This document shows, one piece after another, positions 9,380-21,564 of a DNA stretch of 64,000 nt (positions are counted from its first letter, which is position 1; every line of letters starts with the position of its first letter). The notes below the pieces were generated by a model. The model was not told the origin of the DNA, did no database searches, and saw only the letters and a program-made list of their open reading frames with translations. The position numbers and the translations under genes were made by a program. The DNA comes from Cylicocyclus nassatus (Eukaryota > Nematoda > Chromadorea > Rhabditida > Strongylidae), in assembly GCA_958299035.1 (NCBI GenBank), contig CATQJL010000112.1, positions 68,231,117 through 68,295,116 of the forward strand. Direction: 5' to 3'.

Positions 9380-11962
9380 AGAACAGTATTTATCAACCTC
9401 CTATATAGAAAGGGGTTTCTGTACAGGTGACAGCCCGTACAGACGCGGGCACTGGCCTGGCACCCGCGATATATGAATCCAAGCTGGTGATCGGGCTCCT
9501 GTCTATTGGAGAGTATGGTCCGATTTGGCAAGTTTGGCCACCGGGCACGGCAGTCTGGCAGGCAGTCGGGCACGGCATTCGGGCAGCGGAGCCAGAGGTG
9601 CGATAGGGGGAGCAGGGTCCCCCAAAAGTGAAGGTGGTCCCTGCTACCACTGGCTGCCAAAAGTGAAGGTGGTAGTGCCGGACACTCACCTCCCAAAAAT
9701 GTCGACTGGGGGGGGGGTCGCAGCTACCACAGGGCAGCAAAAATGAAGGTGGTAGTGCCGGACACTCACCTCTCAAAAACGTTGACCGGTGGTGGGGGTA
9801 GAGAGGGGGGGGGGGGCACAGGACGGACTTTGAACTGGGTTTTTTGGGTTTTTTTTTGGTTTGGGTTTTTTCGGACTTTTGGGTATTGATTTTTTTTGCT
9901 GAAACTGAAAAAAGGAAATTAAGCAAGACGAACGCAAAAGAAAGTATTGAGAGCATATTCTATGTAGTTTATTTTTAGGAAATCGCCGTCGCCTTCTGCG
10001 AGAACTGGAGGTCATCACCGGCATGGACGCATATACGCCTCAGCACTTTACGATAGAGCAAAGCTTCATGATGACTTCGGACAACTGAAGAGCTCTAACC
10101 CAACGGTCCTCTTTAGGGCCAATAACTGCGACCCAACGGCCCTCTTTAGGGCCACAGATACGATGAACACAGCGGCATAAATATTCGAAATAGACGTGTC
10201 AATAAAATGGTGTATTTTGAAGTGAAACTCAACGACACTCTACAGATTTTATTGAGTAAATTTAGTTATGTCGTACTGCGAAGAAAGTAGGTCGATCCAG
10301 GAAGTATTTGCCGAGAACCAGAATTTTGAATGAAAAAATAACCAGAAATCATGCAAAATTGCCACTGTTATAAACCAAGTGGTTGAAGATGTCAGCAACT
10401 GCGACTTCATAGGTTTTAAAGGGTAAGGTTTGCCCTACTAGAATATATCTTACCCGTACCAATTCATCAAAGCACCGCCGAGATCCAGGCTCTTGAAAAA
10501 GCAGGTAAAAAACAGCTTTTTGAACTTCAACAGCTCGTAACTTCTCCAGAACTGCATGAATCATGTTGCGACTTCATAGGTTAGATTCCTCTCATCAAGG
10601 GCTTTCAGATGATATATGATATATGGGGGTTTGGGGCCTTCTTCGACGTATGACCGGGGGGGGAGACTTTTTAGGCCAAAGTCTCCCCCTCGCCCATTTT
10701 AATGTATTGGCTGGAGGCCGCCAGGGGAGACTTTGGCCTGAAAAGTCTCCCCCCCGGGCATATGCCGTAAGAGACGCGAAACTCCCACATATTATATATC
10801 ATCTGAAAGCTCTTGATAAGAAGAATTCAACCTATGAAGTCGCAACATGATTCATGCAGTTCTGGAGAAGTTACGAGCTGTTGAAGTTCAAAAAGCTGTT
10901 TTTTACCTGCTTTTTCAAGAGCCTGGATCTCGGCGGTGCTTTGATGAATTGGTACGGGTAAGATATATTCTAGTAGGGCAAACCTTACCCCAGAAAACCT
11001 ATGAAGTCGCAACATCACACATCTTCACAATCAAGAGTTTTAGGAGTTCAAATGTCAGCAGTCAAAAATTAGCCTAAAATCGCCTAATTTTTCAAAATTC
11101 TCGTTCTCAGCGACCACTGCTCAAATCAACCCGATTTTTTCACTATCTGTTAGAGCAACACTTACCCTTTAAAACCTATGAAGTCGCAGTTGCTGACATC
11201 TTCAACCACTTGGTTTATAACAGTGGCAATTTTGCATGATTTCTGGTTATTTTTTCATTCAAAATTCTGGTTCTCGGCAAATACTTCCTGGATCGACCTA
11301 CTTTCTTCGCAGTACGACATAACTAAATTTACTCAATAAAATCTGTAGAGTGTCGTTGAGTTTCACTTCAAAATACACCATTTCATTGACACGTTTATTT
11401 CGAATATTCATGCCTCTGTGTCCATCGTATCTGTGGCCCTAAAAAGGGCCGTTGGGTCAATTGTTGGCCCTAAAGAGGACCGTTTGGTCATAGCTTTTTA
11501 AATCGAAATTCGTCCCGAAGCTATCTTCTCCGATTTCGTGGAAAGGCGGAAAAGTGGATGCGTCCATGGCGGTGATGGCCTTCGCTTCCGATGGGTGACG
11601 GTGAGTTCCTAAAACTGCAATACATATGTATATGCCTTCAATAATCCCTTTTGCGTTTGTTTTACTTATTTTCCTTCTTTATACTCAACAAAAAAAATTT
11701 TCGCAAAAGTGAAGGTGGTCACTCTGTATCAGCTCAAAAGTGAAGGTAGGGGGAGACTTGGCTCCCCCTATCGCACCTCTGAGCGGAGCCCGACCTGTCG
11801 AGATTGGGCTCTGCTGCCCGACTGCTGTGCACGACATGGTCAAATTGCCAGATCGGACCACATTCCGAATTTTGATAAATCAAGGATCGGCGCTCTTGCC
11901 CGTCCGGGCACTCCTCAATAATGGCCCGAACAGCGAGTGGGAGATTGATAAATACCGCCCAA
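9380..11962. mobile_element. 2.6-kb near-complete palindromic element, GC-rich ends
   Basis: Almost the whole segment folds on itself about 10706. The outer ends share a TATTTATCAA(C/T)C-type terminus; next come GC-rich blocks (left 9495-9640, right 11770-11900), a GTCCATG(C/G)CGGTGATG block (about 10010 and 11560), GGGCCnTTGGG blocks (10100-10150 and 11430-11490) and the core. The core includes an identical inverted stretch that reads as the same short peptide on opposite strands at 10349-10564 and 10847-11077. The right arm has about 150 extra bases (11000-11160). The centre is a G/C-run hairpin (10654-10692 with 10719-10757). The left arm contains a ~77-bp tandem duplication (9657-9790) and homopolymer G runs. 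No transposase was found. Confidence 0.75.
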
Positions 11963-12733
11963 GGCCTTCAGAAATGGGTGATTGTTGCATAATTGTGGGA
12001 CGGAATGATGAGTCTTTATAAGATATGTGAGATATATCGTGGAGGATAAGCATAGCCAGTTGTGCATTCAAAAGAATGCATGTCACTATGTGCCCCTCGG
12101 TTGCTTCCAAATAGTGAAGGATTTACTGCACTGTATCAATGTAAATCTTGTGTGTGATTGTGCATTTTGACTTTTCGACGGTTGTGCAATTTTTGAAAGG
12201 GTAATAAAGTGCTATATGTATTTGAAGATGTCATTTCGTCTCCTTCATGTAGTACCAAAACCAAGTTCTCTCCACTCTTATAGTGAAGAAAGTATTCAAC
12301 AAAGGATAGAAAAGTAAAGATATTTTATAACAAGAAGAAGAATCAAGAAACTATTTTCTCAAGGTTTGGTAGATATTCATTAGGTAGAGGCAGCGTAGCC
12401 GGCTGCGATGCATTGGTTTTCCCGTTACTCTCGAGGAGATTCAAAACTGTTTCACAGGTTCTTTTCTGAGTGAATGGTTGCAAGCAGGCTGCGCAACAGA
12501 TGTTCTTTGGTCCCCCGGTACATAGGTAATATAAATCAGCTCTGTAATTAAAAAAATACAAACTCTTGAAATAAAATATTGTACATGGAGGGCATAAAGG
12601 AAGCACTGAGAGCTCGACTCTAGCTTTTCTACGTGGAGATCCCTGGGTAAATAAGAATAATGCCTAATCCACAGTTTTTTCAAATATTCGCTGTTCGTAT
12701 CTTCCTTGGAGGACATACTTTTTCTAGTAGTCC
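11963..12733. other. No supported gene
   Basis: A minus-strand frame ending at 12343 (containing ICCAACLQPFTQKRTCE) follows a plausible acceptor, but no in-phase partner exon could be joined to it (see rejected list). The rest is AT-rich. Confidence 0.3.
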
Positions 12734-13910
12734 TTAAAGACAGCGTCCCCGCAAAAAGATGGGTGCCAGGTTTTTGTGGCGATGTTGAAGTAGACCTCCT
12801 ACCTAAGCGATGACTGAAGTTTGGAGCGAGAAAGGGTTTCTATAGTGTGGACCCCGGCCAGGTTCCCATGGGTACCTCCGCGGCGCGCCCGCAGCGCATG
12901 CCTTCAGTGCGCTTTTCGTTTCGGCTCTGAAGGGATTTCTTTCAATTTTCGCTTTCAAGTGAGTTTTTCTCCTCTGTAATTTCTCTATTTCAGATGTAAA
13001 CGACTCACGTCAACTGCTGGGATGGATTTTTACGAGCCTTGACTTTCTTGCAAGCTTTTGTTTCAAAAATCTCTCTTTTCTTTTCCAATAGTGAAGATTT
13101 CAGTGTAGTTCAGAAGAATATCCTCTCCAAAGGTTCTTATCACAGATCAAGTGTATATGCAATTGATTTTGTGCAGTTTAGATGCTTCTAGTCTTTTGAC
13201 TGCGCCATCAGGGCTTTGCCATCGTGCTCTTGAGCTCAAACTTTTTGGGTTTTTTTACGACTACAGAAGGAAAACTTTTCAGAAGTGTTCTTTGACTTTT
13301 TCTGTTACTTCTATCATCAATCGCTGGTAGTGTCATACACTACCAGCGATGGATGATAGAAGATTCCAGTCATCTATGAGATTGACTGGAATCTGAGCGC
13401 TAGTAGAAGTTGTGAAGGTTCTGCTACTGCCTTGGCTTTTCTCGAGTTCAGATTAGAGGCTTCCACATCGCATTCGACTTCTGTTTTCGGTCATAATGCT
13501 TTTTTGTTCGGAAGCGAAATGAGAAGCGTCAAGTCGGGCGCGCGTTGCGTGTGCGCCGCGCTAGTACCTATGGGAAGCTGGCCGGGGTCCACACTATACC
13601 AAGCATGAAATTCGCTCCGGATCTTACGGTTGCCCGAATGCCGCCCGCACAGCAATTTTGAACTGCAAGGCCAGAGCACGCATAGGGCACACAGTCATGA
13701 GCGGAGGGTCCCGGAACGACTCTGCGTCTCTACTTGCATGCATCTCGTACTCGCTCGAGCTTACCGAGATCCGTGCCACTTTCGGGGCAGATTTCAGGCT
13801 TGGTAGACCTCTTTTTCGCTCTGAACTTCTGACATCGCTTGGGTAGAGGTCTGCTTTAACATCGCCACAAAAACCCTGCACCCATCTTTTTGCCGGGACG
13901 CTGTCTTTAA
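12734..13910. mobile_element. TTAA-flanked inverted-repeat element
   Basis: Ends are TTAAAGACAGCGTCCC (left) and GGGACGCTGTCTTTAA (right), with homology continuing through AAAAAGATGGGTGC, the 'tgtggcgatgtt' block and a CCCCGGCC(A/G) block (12855 and 13580). TTAA at both ends (12734-12737 and 13907-13910) fits a TTAA target duplication, as in piggyBac-type elements, but no transposase is visible. The right arm carries about 220 extra bases. Two small hairpins (13321-13349 and about 13362-13400) lie inside. Confidence 0.65.
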
Positions 13911-13920
13911 AGGCAGTGTC

Positions 13921-15241
13921 TAAGCTATAAAAAAAAAGAGACTTTTGTATCCTGCTTGCGCACATATTGCTCTATCCATGTGTGTACTTGAACTTCTTCG
14001 CGAAGAAGAATTCAATAGGAATAAGAATTCAGAAAAACATAAGGACTTGACCATGCCAAAAACCACGGTTTCATTGGTGGTTTTTAAAGAGTTCGTTCAC
14101 TACAATGTGATAGTAAGATAACCATTTCAGGGGAATGAAAAGATGTATCAAATGCTACCTATCCTCTATGAATCTTTGCTCTGCAAATTGTGGTAGCCGT
14201 TCACAACAGCGAAAATATGTACTTTTAGGACTCGACACTCCAAATTTTTATGACACATGCAGCTTTAACTTTCCTTCCATCTTCCTCCTTCTTAGAAGAG
14301 AAAGAAGACTGAAGGAAAGTCGAGAGAATGAACGCACAACGGATTGTTATGTCACCATGGTAAAGCGCTTACTACTAATTTTATGCGAAGCAGCGTTTGC
14401 TTTTGCGTTAAAGGCAGTGTCCGGGCAAAAACTCAGTTTTTAGAAAATCCACTTACCGGGGGTTATCCGCAGCACAATCCGAAAATTCACATTGAAAGGC
14501 GCGAAAACGGCGAGAACATACGTTTTCCAAAACCTTACAATCTGAAATTCGACGGTTCCTGCCAGGCAGAGACGCAGTGTCATGTCACTGGGACCCTACA
14601 ATTTTAACCGTGAGGCATGCGTATATACTGCATAGCAGGAACTCGAACAGGTCGGACCCCGCCCCAAGGCGTAAGTTTCCCCACTTCCCGATCGTTTTTC
14701 TTGCTTCAGGGGGGGGGCACTTTCGAATGGCAGTGAAATCCCAAAACCCTCACTTGTTCGGACACTGCCTTTAACGCAAAAGCAAACGCTGCTTCGCATA
14801 AAATTAGTAGTGAGCGCTTTACCATGGTGACATAACAATCCGTTGTGCGTTCATTCTCTCGACTTTCCTTCAGTCTTCTTTCTCTTCTGCGAAGGAGGAA
14901 GATGGAAGGAAAGTTAAGACAGTTGCATGTCTCGTAAAAATTTGGAGTGTCGAGTCCTAGAAGTACATATTGTGCTATTTTGAACGGCTATCACAATTTG
15001 CAGAGCAAAGATTCATAGAGGATAGGTAGCATTCGATACATCTTTACATTCCCCTTTAAATGGTTGTCTAACTATCACAGTATAGTGAACGAACTTTTTA
15101 AAAACCACCAATGAAGCCTATGTTTTTCTGGATTCTTATTCTTATTGACTTCTTCTTCGCAAAAAAGTTCAAGTACACATATGGATGGAGCAATATACGC
15201 GCAAGCAGGATACAAGAAAGTCTTTTCCTTTTTATAGCTTA
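13921..15241. mobile_element. 1.3-kb foldback element with ~500-bp arms
   Basis: Bases 13921-14440 and about 14755-15241 are inverted copies (roughly 90% by eye): for example TCCTGCTTGCGCA near the left end, ACCACCAATGAAGC near the right, and a shared 'tttgcttttgcgtta' inner boundary. It abuts the TTAA-flanked element on its left. The short frames inside are mirror images of each other and not genes. Confidence 0.8.
14408..14774. mobile_element. Inner TTAA-bounded segment, related ends to the 12734 element
   Basis: The loop of the 13921-15241 foldback is itself bounded by TTAAAGGCAGTGTCCG (14408) and CGGACACTGCCTTTAA (ending 14774), close to the AAAGACAGCGTCCC ends of the neighbouring element. 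It may be a nested copy whose ends now serve as the foldback's inner boundary. Scraps of the same terminus lie at 13907-13920, 49847-49862 and 52777-52792. Confidence 0.5.
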
Positions 15242-16126
15242 CTTTACAACATTTATAGAATTATTTCTGATGCTATCAAAATCCATGTTTGATCAATTTA
15301 ACTCTCATAGAATACCAACTAGCAAGCAACTAGGGCGCCATTCCAAGCAGCATTTTCTCCCTCTTCCTAAAGGGTATTTTTTGTTTTTGATTCGTAAGTG
15401 GGAATAAATCAACGATCTTACTGAAGCGTCACAAGCTGCGTCTGCAAATTTCGAGGCTTCACGCGCTCATTTGCTTTGGTAAATTAGTGTTGAATCCGAA
15501 ATCATCTTGAACTGAATGACTGTTTACTGCAGTTTGACGCGGTTTCTGACAAGGAAAGGATACTCGATCGCAGCGACGATTGGATAAGCAGTGTATAATA
15601 CCGCGTATACCGTCCTCAGATGGTGATCTCTAGACCGCACTCCATATCTGCTACGCATTTAAAAAAGCTATGAAGGATTCGCTTCAAGTACTGAACTTGT
15701 ATTGAGTATCCTTCCCTTGTGAGATCAACCTGCCAAAATTCGGTGGTCTTGTTTCATAACGAACTATGGGAAGGAGAAAGAATTGCTTCGTATGCTGTAG
15801 GGTCAACTTTATCCATCCCTTACGACTTCTTCGTGGAAGCAATATAACAATATGCAATAAAGAAACTTGAAACATGGCAACAAGAAGCATGAATTTCAAA
15901 TTTCGGTTATTTTTCAAGAGCTCGTTCACTGCATTGCAATAGAAACATGATCATTTGAAAGAGAACGAAAGCGTACACAGAATACTAAAAATTTTGTACG
16001 GATTGTCGTTCTACGAATTGTGGCAGCCTCTCATATGAAGCGAAATACTTTCGTGGCAACCTAGGATATTGTTCCCGTCATGATAAGAGCCTTTGACTGA
16101 AAACGAAAACACCTACCATTTTATTT
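15242..16126. other. No gene or repeat recognised
   Basis: AT-rich sequence with only short frames. No inverted partner was found for it elsewhere in the window. Confidence 0.3.
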
Positions 16127-16280
16127 AACTGGCTTGGCATCGGCAAAGGCGGGGCTTCGTGACCTAATTAAGGCCAGGTAATGATCAGAGAGCACTCGCG
16201 CGAGAGAGACGCAGGTGCGTCGCGGGCTCGAGCGCCTCAATTAGATCACAAAACCTCGCTTTAATGGTGCCAAGCTAGTT
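16127..16280. mobile_element. Short GC-centred MITE (family A)
   Basis: Ends AACTGGCTTGGCA and TGCCAAGCTAGTT are inverted repeats, followed inward by GGGGCTTCGTGACCTAATT and AATTAGATCACAAAACCTCG. The centre is rich in CGCG/GAGAGA. The copy at 55380-55539 has the same layout and the GTGACCTA block. The flank reads TTGAATCAAAGG, also part of that copy's end. Confidence 0.7.
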
Positions 16281-16945
16281 GAATCAAAGGTTACTTGAGC
16301 ATGGCTACAGTCTTGCAAACCTAATAGGCACATTAAACGTAAACTGCGCTTGGGATTCCAAAGCTTCGAGCATCTGATTTTTAGACCGAGTACTCAGTAC
16401 CGAATACCGAATACACTGTTAGACTTTTCGTTACATTATGCTTAGTATTACTAAAAAACTTACCTGCATGGGATGCAGACCATCTTACATTTTCGCCGAC
16501 TGGTTGTATTCCCTGAAGTGAAAGTTGCTTCATGCTTAACATATAGAGAGAAAACACATTGAGTATTCATTTAAGCTCAATGTTTTGATGAAAGAATATG
16601 TGAGAATAGTTGAAAAATTTTGTATTTCCATCTTCGCTACCCATGACTAATGTAAAATGTTGACAAATTTGACAGAAGGCCATGATCAGACTCCCAGGAA
16701 TGGCTTTGCAGCTCAACATGCGCATCAAAACTTGCATTTAAGTCTGCAGGTGAAAAGGTGAGTCAAAGTGCCTCAAAAAATTCCTCCAGTCTTTGATTAT
16801 TCTTTTGCGTTTTATCTTTCACACATTCTGTTGACATACAGGTGACTGACATACTTGAAAGGCTTTTACTGCAGATTTAGGGTAAGAATTATTAGATGTT
16901 GCACAACATCCCTGCTTTGCCCTAATTTGATGCCAGAAGACTCCA
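16281..16945. other. No gene recognised
   Basis: AT-rich unique-looking sequence; nothing supported. Confidence 0.3.
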
Positions 16946-18641
16946 GGGCCGGTGTGTATCAATCGCCCGAACTGTGCCCGGGCGCTCCTTAACCATTGGA
17001 AATGAACGCCCTGGCGGGAGCGGGCGCCCGACCCATGATGTATGAAACTCGCGGGCGCCCAGCCCCGACGGGCAGGAAAGCCCGATCTCGCGGGATCGGG
17101 CACTCGCGACGGGAGATGCAACTCATCGCGTTTTTTTTGCTGAAATTGGTGAGTTTTTCATTTTCTTTACTGTGTTACGCTCTCCCTCCTTACTGAAGAG
17201 TTCCGGGGAGGGCTTATTTGTTGATTTTTTTGTATTTGTGCTCAGTCTAAGGGAAGGAACGAAACGGATGCTCGTTTTCTTTATCTTTTTTTTTGTAATT
17301 TGAATTTCTATCTTATTATTAGTAGCTAGGCTTTGCAAGTAACTATAATGTGCATGATTATGGTTTGCATGCAGTTTAACTACATTATTCAATGTGTTGC
17401 CTGTTTTTTCCCCGCATATGTTCCCAAAAAAGAATTTGAACGTTTGTCGCAAGCAATAGGGGGAACATTGTGAATCTTTTGAACTTTGAGTTTCTTTCCT
17501 CATTTGAATGGGATTCTTTCCTTACAAAGTTCTGAGAATGTCTTTGGTTCTAGGTGCCAAAATGCTGCTGTTTGGAGAAGGAATAACGCTTAAGCAGATT
17601 GCATAAGCAAGTTTCGGCTTTCGCTCCAAGCACTTTGTACATATGTGAGTTTTATTTCTCTTAAATATGTCTTCACTTCATTCTCAATATCTACCCGTTT
17701 GGAGGAAAACATGCTAGAAATTTCAGATTGGTCTTAGTGGAAGACTCAAAGGGGAAACTGTTTTAGAGGTTGCGGAATGCGCGTCGGCCGTGATTACTCA
17801 CGGCGCACCAAAAATAATATATTTTACGCCTAATCTCGCTATCTTGGATTTTGCACATTGCACACACAATCGCCACTGCTGCCGTTTTACGCGCTATTGG
17901 TGAGTTCTTCAACTTTTTCGGTTTTGTTTTCCTTTCTTTATCTTGATAAGCAAACCAGACAGAATCCTGCCTGGTTTTTGCTCTTTTTTACCATTTGGCC
18001 GCAGGCTGTGCCTGCTTTTTCACCAAAATGAGATTTTATGATTTTGTTGTTGATTTTTTGATTGATACCCCTTTGCTTTTGTGTGATATCACATTCTCAT
18101 AGAAATGTGTCTCACACACATTGTAGAGGAGGATCATTCTTCTTTTTAATATGATTCACAAATGTTTACACTGAGTTAGTTAAACTATACTTGTGCCTCA
18201 ATCTTGACCTTACACATATCTTTCGTAAGAAAAGGTCAAGATTTCGTAAGCTATCCCTTCCTTGCCTTCATAGAAGTTTGAATACTACTCTTGTCTGTTA
18301 TCCTGGTACTTTTCGTCCCTCGTCGTTTGGAACTCTTGAAGCATTGTCAACTTTTGGAGGTTTAGTCGACGAAGTTGCGCAGTAAACAACGAACACGCAC
18401 GGACTCAAATTCGGAGAAGAAATGCACGAAAATGAGTGAAAGGAGTCACTCTCAGAAGGCGCCAGAAGGCATATCACATATGCGTCAGCACGCGCACTGC
18501 TGATCCCAAAATAGGCAGTCCGGGCCCTTGCCCGAGTACCATCCCAGAATGGTGCATCGCGGGTACGGGCGCCCGTGCCCGGTCGGGCAACGACCCAGAC
18601 GGGAACCCCTTCCCGAGTGGGAGATTGATACATACCGGCCC
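16946..18641. mobile_element. Second GC-ended inverted-repeat element, related to 9380-11962
   Basis: Left end GGGCCGGTGTGTATCAATCG and right end GGGAGATTGATACATACCGGCCC are inverted repeats; the right end nearly repeats the GGGAGATTGATAAATACCG end of the 2.6-kb element. Both ends are followed by clusters of CCCGGGCGCC-type runs (16960-17110 and 18480-18610). The inside is AT-rich and unpaired. Strong donor-like GTGAGTTTT sequences at 17150, 17645 and 17898 resemble real splice sites but lead to no open exons. Confidence 0.6.
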
Positions 18642-18814
18642 AGAAATGCTCTACTTTGAACAACTAAAAAAGCTATTTCCAAACACAGAATCTGCACTCT
18701 CTGATTACTTCATTGAAATCCAAGCACTGTTTCCGGGATACTTGTATTTTGACAAGGTTTGCGAGAACCATGTCGACATCTGCGAGAACCATAAGAAATT
18801 ATTTGAAGAAAGTA

Positions 18815-20370
18815 CAGTGCTGGCCATAGCTATAAAGCCACCTTAAAAATCACCGTAATTTGCTCTCTCTTGCTCATATTTGTCTAAAAAACCACTATTC
18901 TGTGCGCAAACTAACATCATACCATTGACCAGAACGGCTCCTGATTTCATGGATTTTGGCCGGAGAAAAATTGAAAATTTGAAAAAACGGGTTTCGAAGG
19001 CTGGTCACAGCTATAAAGCCACCTCTCGTTTTCAATCAGTACTGCGTTTTTTGAACCTCAAATTTTCTGTACATATAGAACATCAAAACATAAAACATTT
19101 GTTACACTTGGAAGGGGTCGCCTTTTCAAAAAGAAGATTTTTACTGCATTTTTTGCTCTAAAATGCATGATAGGTCACATCATTTGCAAAAAACTGCTTT
19201 TTCACTGAATTTTGAAGCACTTGTTTGACTTGTATGAAGGCCCTATGCTTTGCCGAGCCTTTGCAATGAATACGGCGAAAAGCGCTTGAGTTAACATTGC
19301 GTAGTCGCTGATATTGATAAACGATCCCCAACCTCACCTCCAGGTAGACGAGTTTTCGAACCGCAGAAATTGAGTTCTAATGCCCGAAAAGCTCTGTCGC
19401 GTGCTCAGCACGTCGCTCGTATAACGACAGACTCGTGTGCATAGCCTGTACGTCATCGCAACTCTGAGAACTCTGGTTCCGCTTTGGACGCCTTTTTTCC
19501 AAAAATGAGTGGTGCACTCCGTCTGCTCATGATCCACTCTAACCACCTCGATCGAGCGGAAAACCGCCCAGAAGTTCAAAATCCTTCTATTCCTGACAGT
19601 TTAGTAAAATCTGAATTGATGAGGAGTATGAGGAGTTCAAAGCAGTGAAATTTGAAGTCTTGTGAGATACACTGCGCACAACCGAACTGCAAACAAAGCG
19701 TTCTAACTTCATTGCGGCAAATAGGTCTTTGCAAAAAAACCTGGCGGCTTCTGCATGAGTACGTCGCCATGCAGACAAGGTGTCAACTTCCAACCAAAAG
19801 TTTTCGCGTGTCAGAAATCTAGTTTTGCGCCTCAGAAGCGCGCTTACACCTCGGTAAGATGCGTTTACCAAGATTAGCGACTACGCAATGTTGAGTTCAG
19901 CACCTTTCACCTCGTTCATTGCAAAGGCTAAGCAAATCCTAGGACGTTCATTCGAGCCAAACAAGTGCTTCAAAATTCAGTGAAAAAGCAATTTTTTTCA
20001 AGTGATGTGACCTATTATGCATTTTAGAGTAAAAAATGCAGTACGAATCTTCTTTTTGAAAAACGACTCCTCTCAAGTGTAAAAATGTTTCATATTTCGA
20101 TGTTCTATATGTACAAAAAATTTGAGATTCAAAAAACGTAGTACTGATTGAAAATGAGAGTTGGCTTTATAGCTGTGACCAGCCTTCGGAACCCGTTTTT
20201 TCAAATTTTTAAAGTTTTCTCCGGCCAAAATCCATAAAATGGGAGCCGTTTTGGTCAGTGGTATGACGTTAGTTTGTGCACAAAATAGTGGTTTTTCAGA
20301 CAATTATGAGCAAGAGAGAGAGCAAATTACGGTGATTTTTAGGGTGGCTTTACAGCTATGGCCAGCACTG
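18815..20370. mobile_element. Tc1/mariner-type foldback element, 1,556 bp
   Basis: The ends are exact inverted copies of CAGTGCTGGCCATAGCT (one mismatch) flanked by TA on both sides (18813-18814 and 20371-20372). CAGTGCTGGCCA is also how the Tc1 inverted repeat of C. elegans begins, and TA duplication is the rule for this superfamily. The arms (about 18815-19330 and 19857-20370) pair along roughly 515 bp. The ~525-bp loop has open minus-strand frames (19334-19579 and 19587-19871) but no recognisable DDE transposase, so the copy is non-autonomous. Confidence 0.8.
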
Positions 20371-21090
20371 TATAACATGAGAACGTTGCATTGCACTCAG
20401 GGCTCGTCACGCCTGAAACCGGGTCAAGCTGGACATCGTTTTTGGGTGAAAAGTAGAGGAGATGTAGTTCTACGGGAGCCGGGTCGGAAAAGAGCAGCAA
20501 GTCTGCCTGGCAGTGTGCAAGCTGCACGCTCTACCCCAACAAACAAAGACTTTGTTAGCTACCAAATTTGGTGTGCGCATGCTTGCGCGTTAAGTCGAAC
20601 TATAGCAAAAACTTGTGAAAACTTATGTGTATGAAAGCCCCGTTTAAATATCTAAAACAGTTGGTTTATTTTTCTCTGGGCTTCAGCTGAGCTAAAACCG
20701 ACTTTTTGCTCACATACTTTTCCGTACTTTTTTTTTCACATATATTGTGCGTCACTGTAAAATTTTTCATACGAGCAAAACGGTTTCAAAATGTTATCTC
20801 GGCTTTTTCATAGCCCTCAGAAATTTTTCAATGGAGGGGAATTTGCTCCGTCGCAAAAGCGTGTCCCTAAGCAAACCTATGCGCAAAACTTTATTTTTGC
20901 ACGACTTTATATTTTTTGGTGGAAGCTCGGTGTCTATCAAGCTTGCCTTTGTCTTTCTTTCTTCTATTTGCTATTCACTTATGGTTTCATCCGCAGAGGA
21001 GGAGAGGTAGAGGGACGAGGCGAATTGGAGGGGTAGGGAGAGTAGTAAGAGGAAGTGGATGAGGTAGGAGGAAAGGTGTTTTTTTTGTTT
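20371..21090. other. No gene supported; probable 3' flank of the mucin-like gene
   Basis: Contains a GC-richer patch (20395-20545) and short frames only. Purine-rich runs at 21000-21080 end next to the minus-strand AATAAA at 21104-21109. Confidence 0.3.
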
Positions 21091-21527
21091 TGTTTTTTTG
21101 CCATTTATTCTGTATTGGGCCGCAGTCCAGATACAAACAAAAGAAGTAGAGAGAGCGAGGGGACTCTAAAGATGTCAAACGCGTAGCAAAAATTTTGAAA
21201 ACCCGAAGTATACTTCGCTCGAAAACTCTTTGGTTTCAGCTTGAGCCCTGGTTGCATCTTTAGAAGTACTCGTGAAAGTGTGACAATTCCAATATTTGCA
21301 CTTTGCATGACCATCATCTCGGGCCTACAAAGATATATTTCGTAGAAGCGCTGCATCATGCTGCATGAAATTATAAGTAGTTGCTTCTTGTTTAACGCTT
21401 TTAGTTTCGCATTCTGTTGTTTGCTCGCTTATCCACTGATCATAGTTTCCACACCTGCCTTATGGCCTGTACAGTCGTAACATAAAATCAAGCGTCATCC
21501 ACAAGAGATAAGCCCTGAATGACAAAC

Positions 21528-21528
21528 C

Positions 21529-21564
<36 letters not shown>

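Noticed and set aside
9773..10024. Arg-rich frame starting MPVMTSSSRRRRRRF
   Set aside because: Inside a palindrome arm and running into homopolymer tracts; the mirror arm does not preserve it.
10349..11077. Identical 71-residue frames on opposite strands
   Set aside because: They are mirror translations of the two arms of the 9380-11962 palindrome, not a duplicated gene.
12343..12720. Minus-strand two-exon gene (MSSKEDTNSEYL... and ...ICCAACLQPFTQKR)
   Set aside because: The 43-bp intron has good borders, but no combination of the two frames joins without a stop, so the model fails; the second part may be a relic exon.
17107..17700. Signal-peptide-like start (MQLIAFFLLKL) followed by GTGAGT
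   Set aside because: It lies in the GC-ended repeat element, other GTGAGTTTT sites recur there, and no downstream exon stays open.
18436..18846. 136-codon plus-strand frame ending at the Tc1-type terminus
   Set aside because: The first half is the GC-rich element end and the last residues are the inverted repeat of the next element; a chance fusion of repeats.
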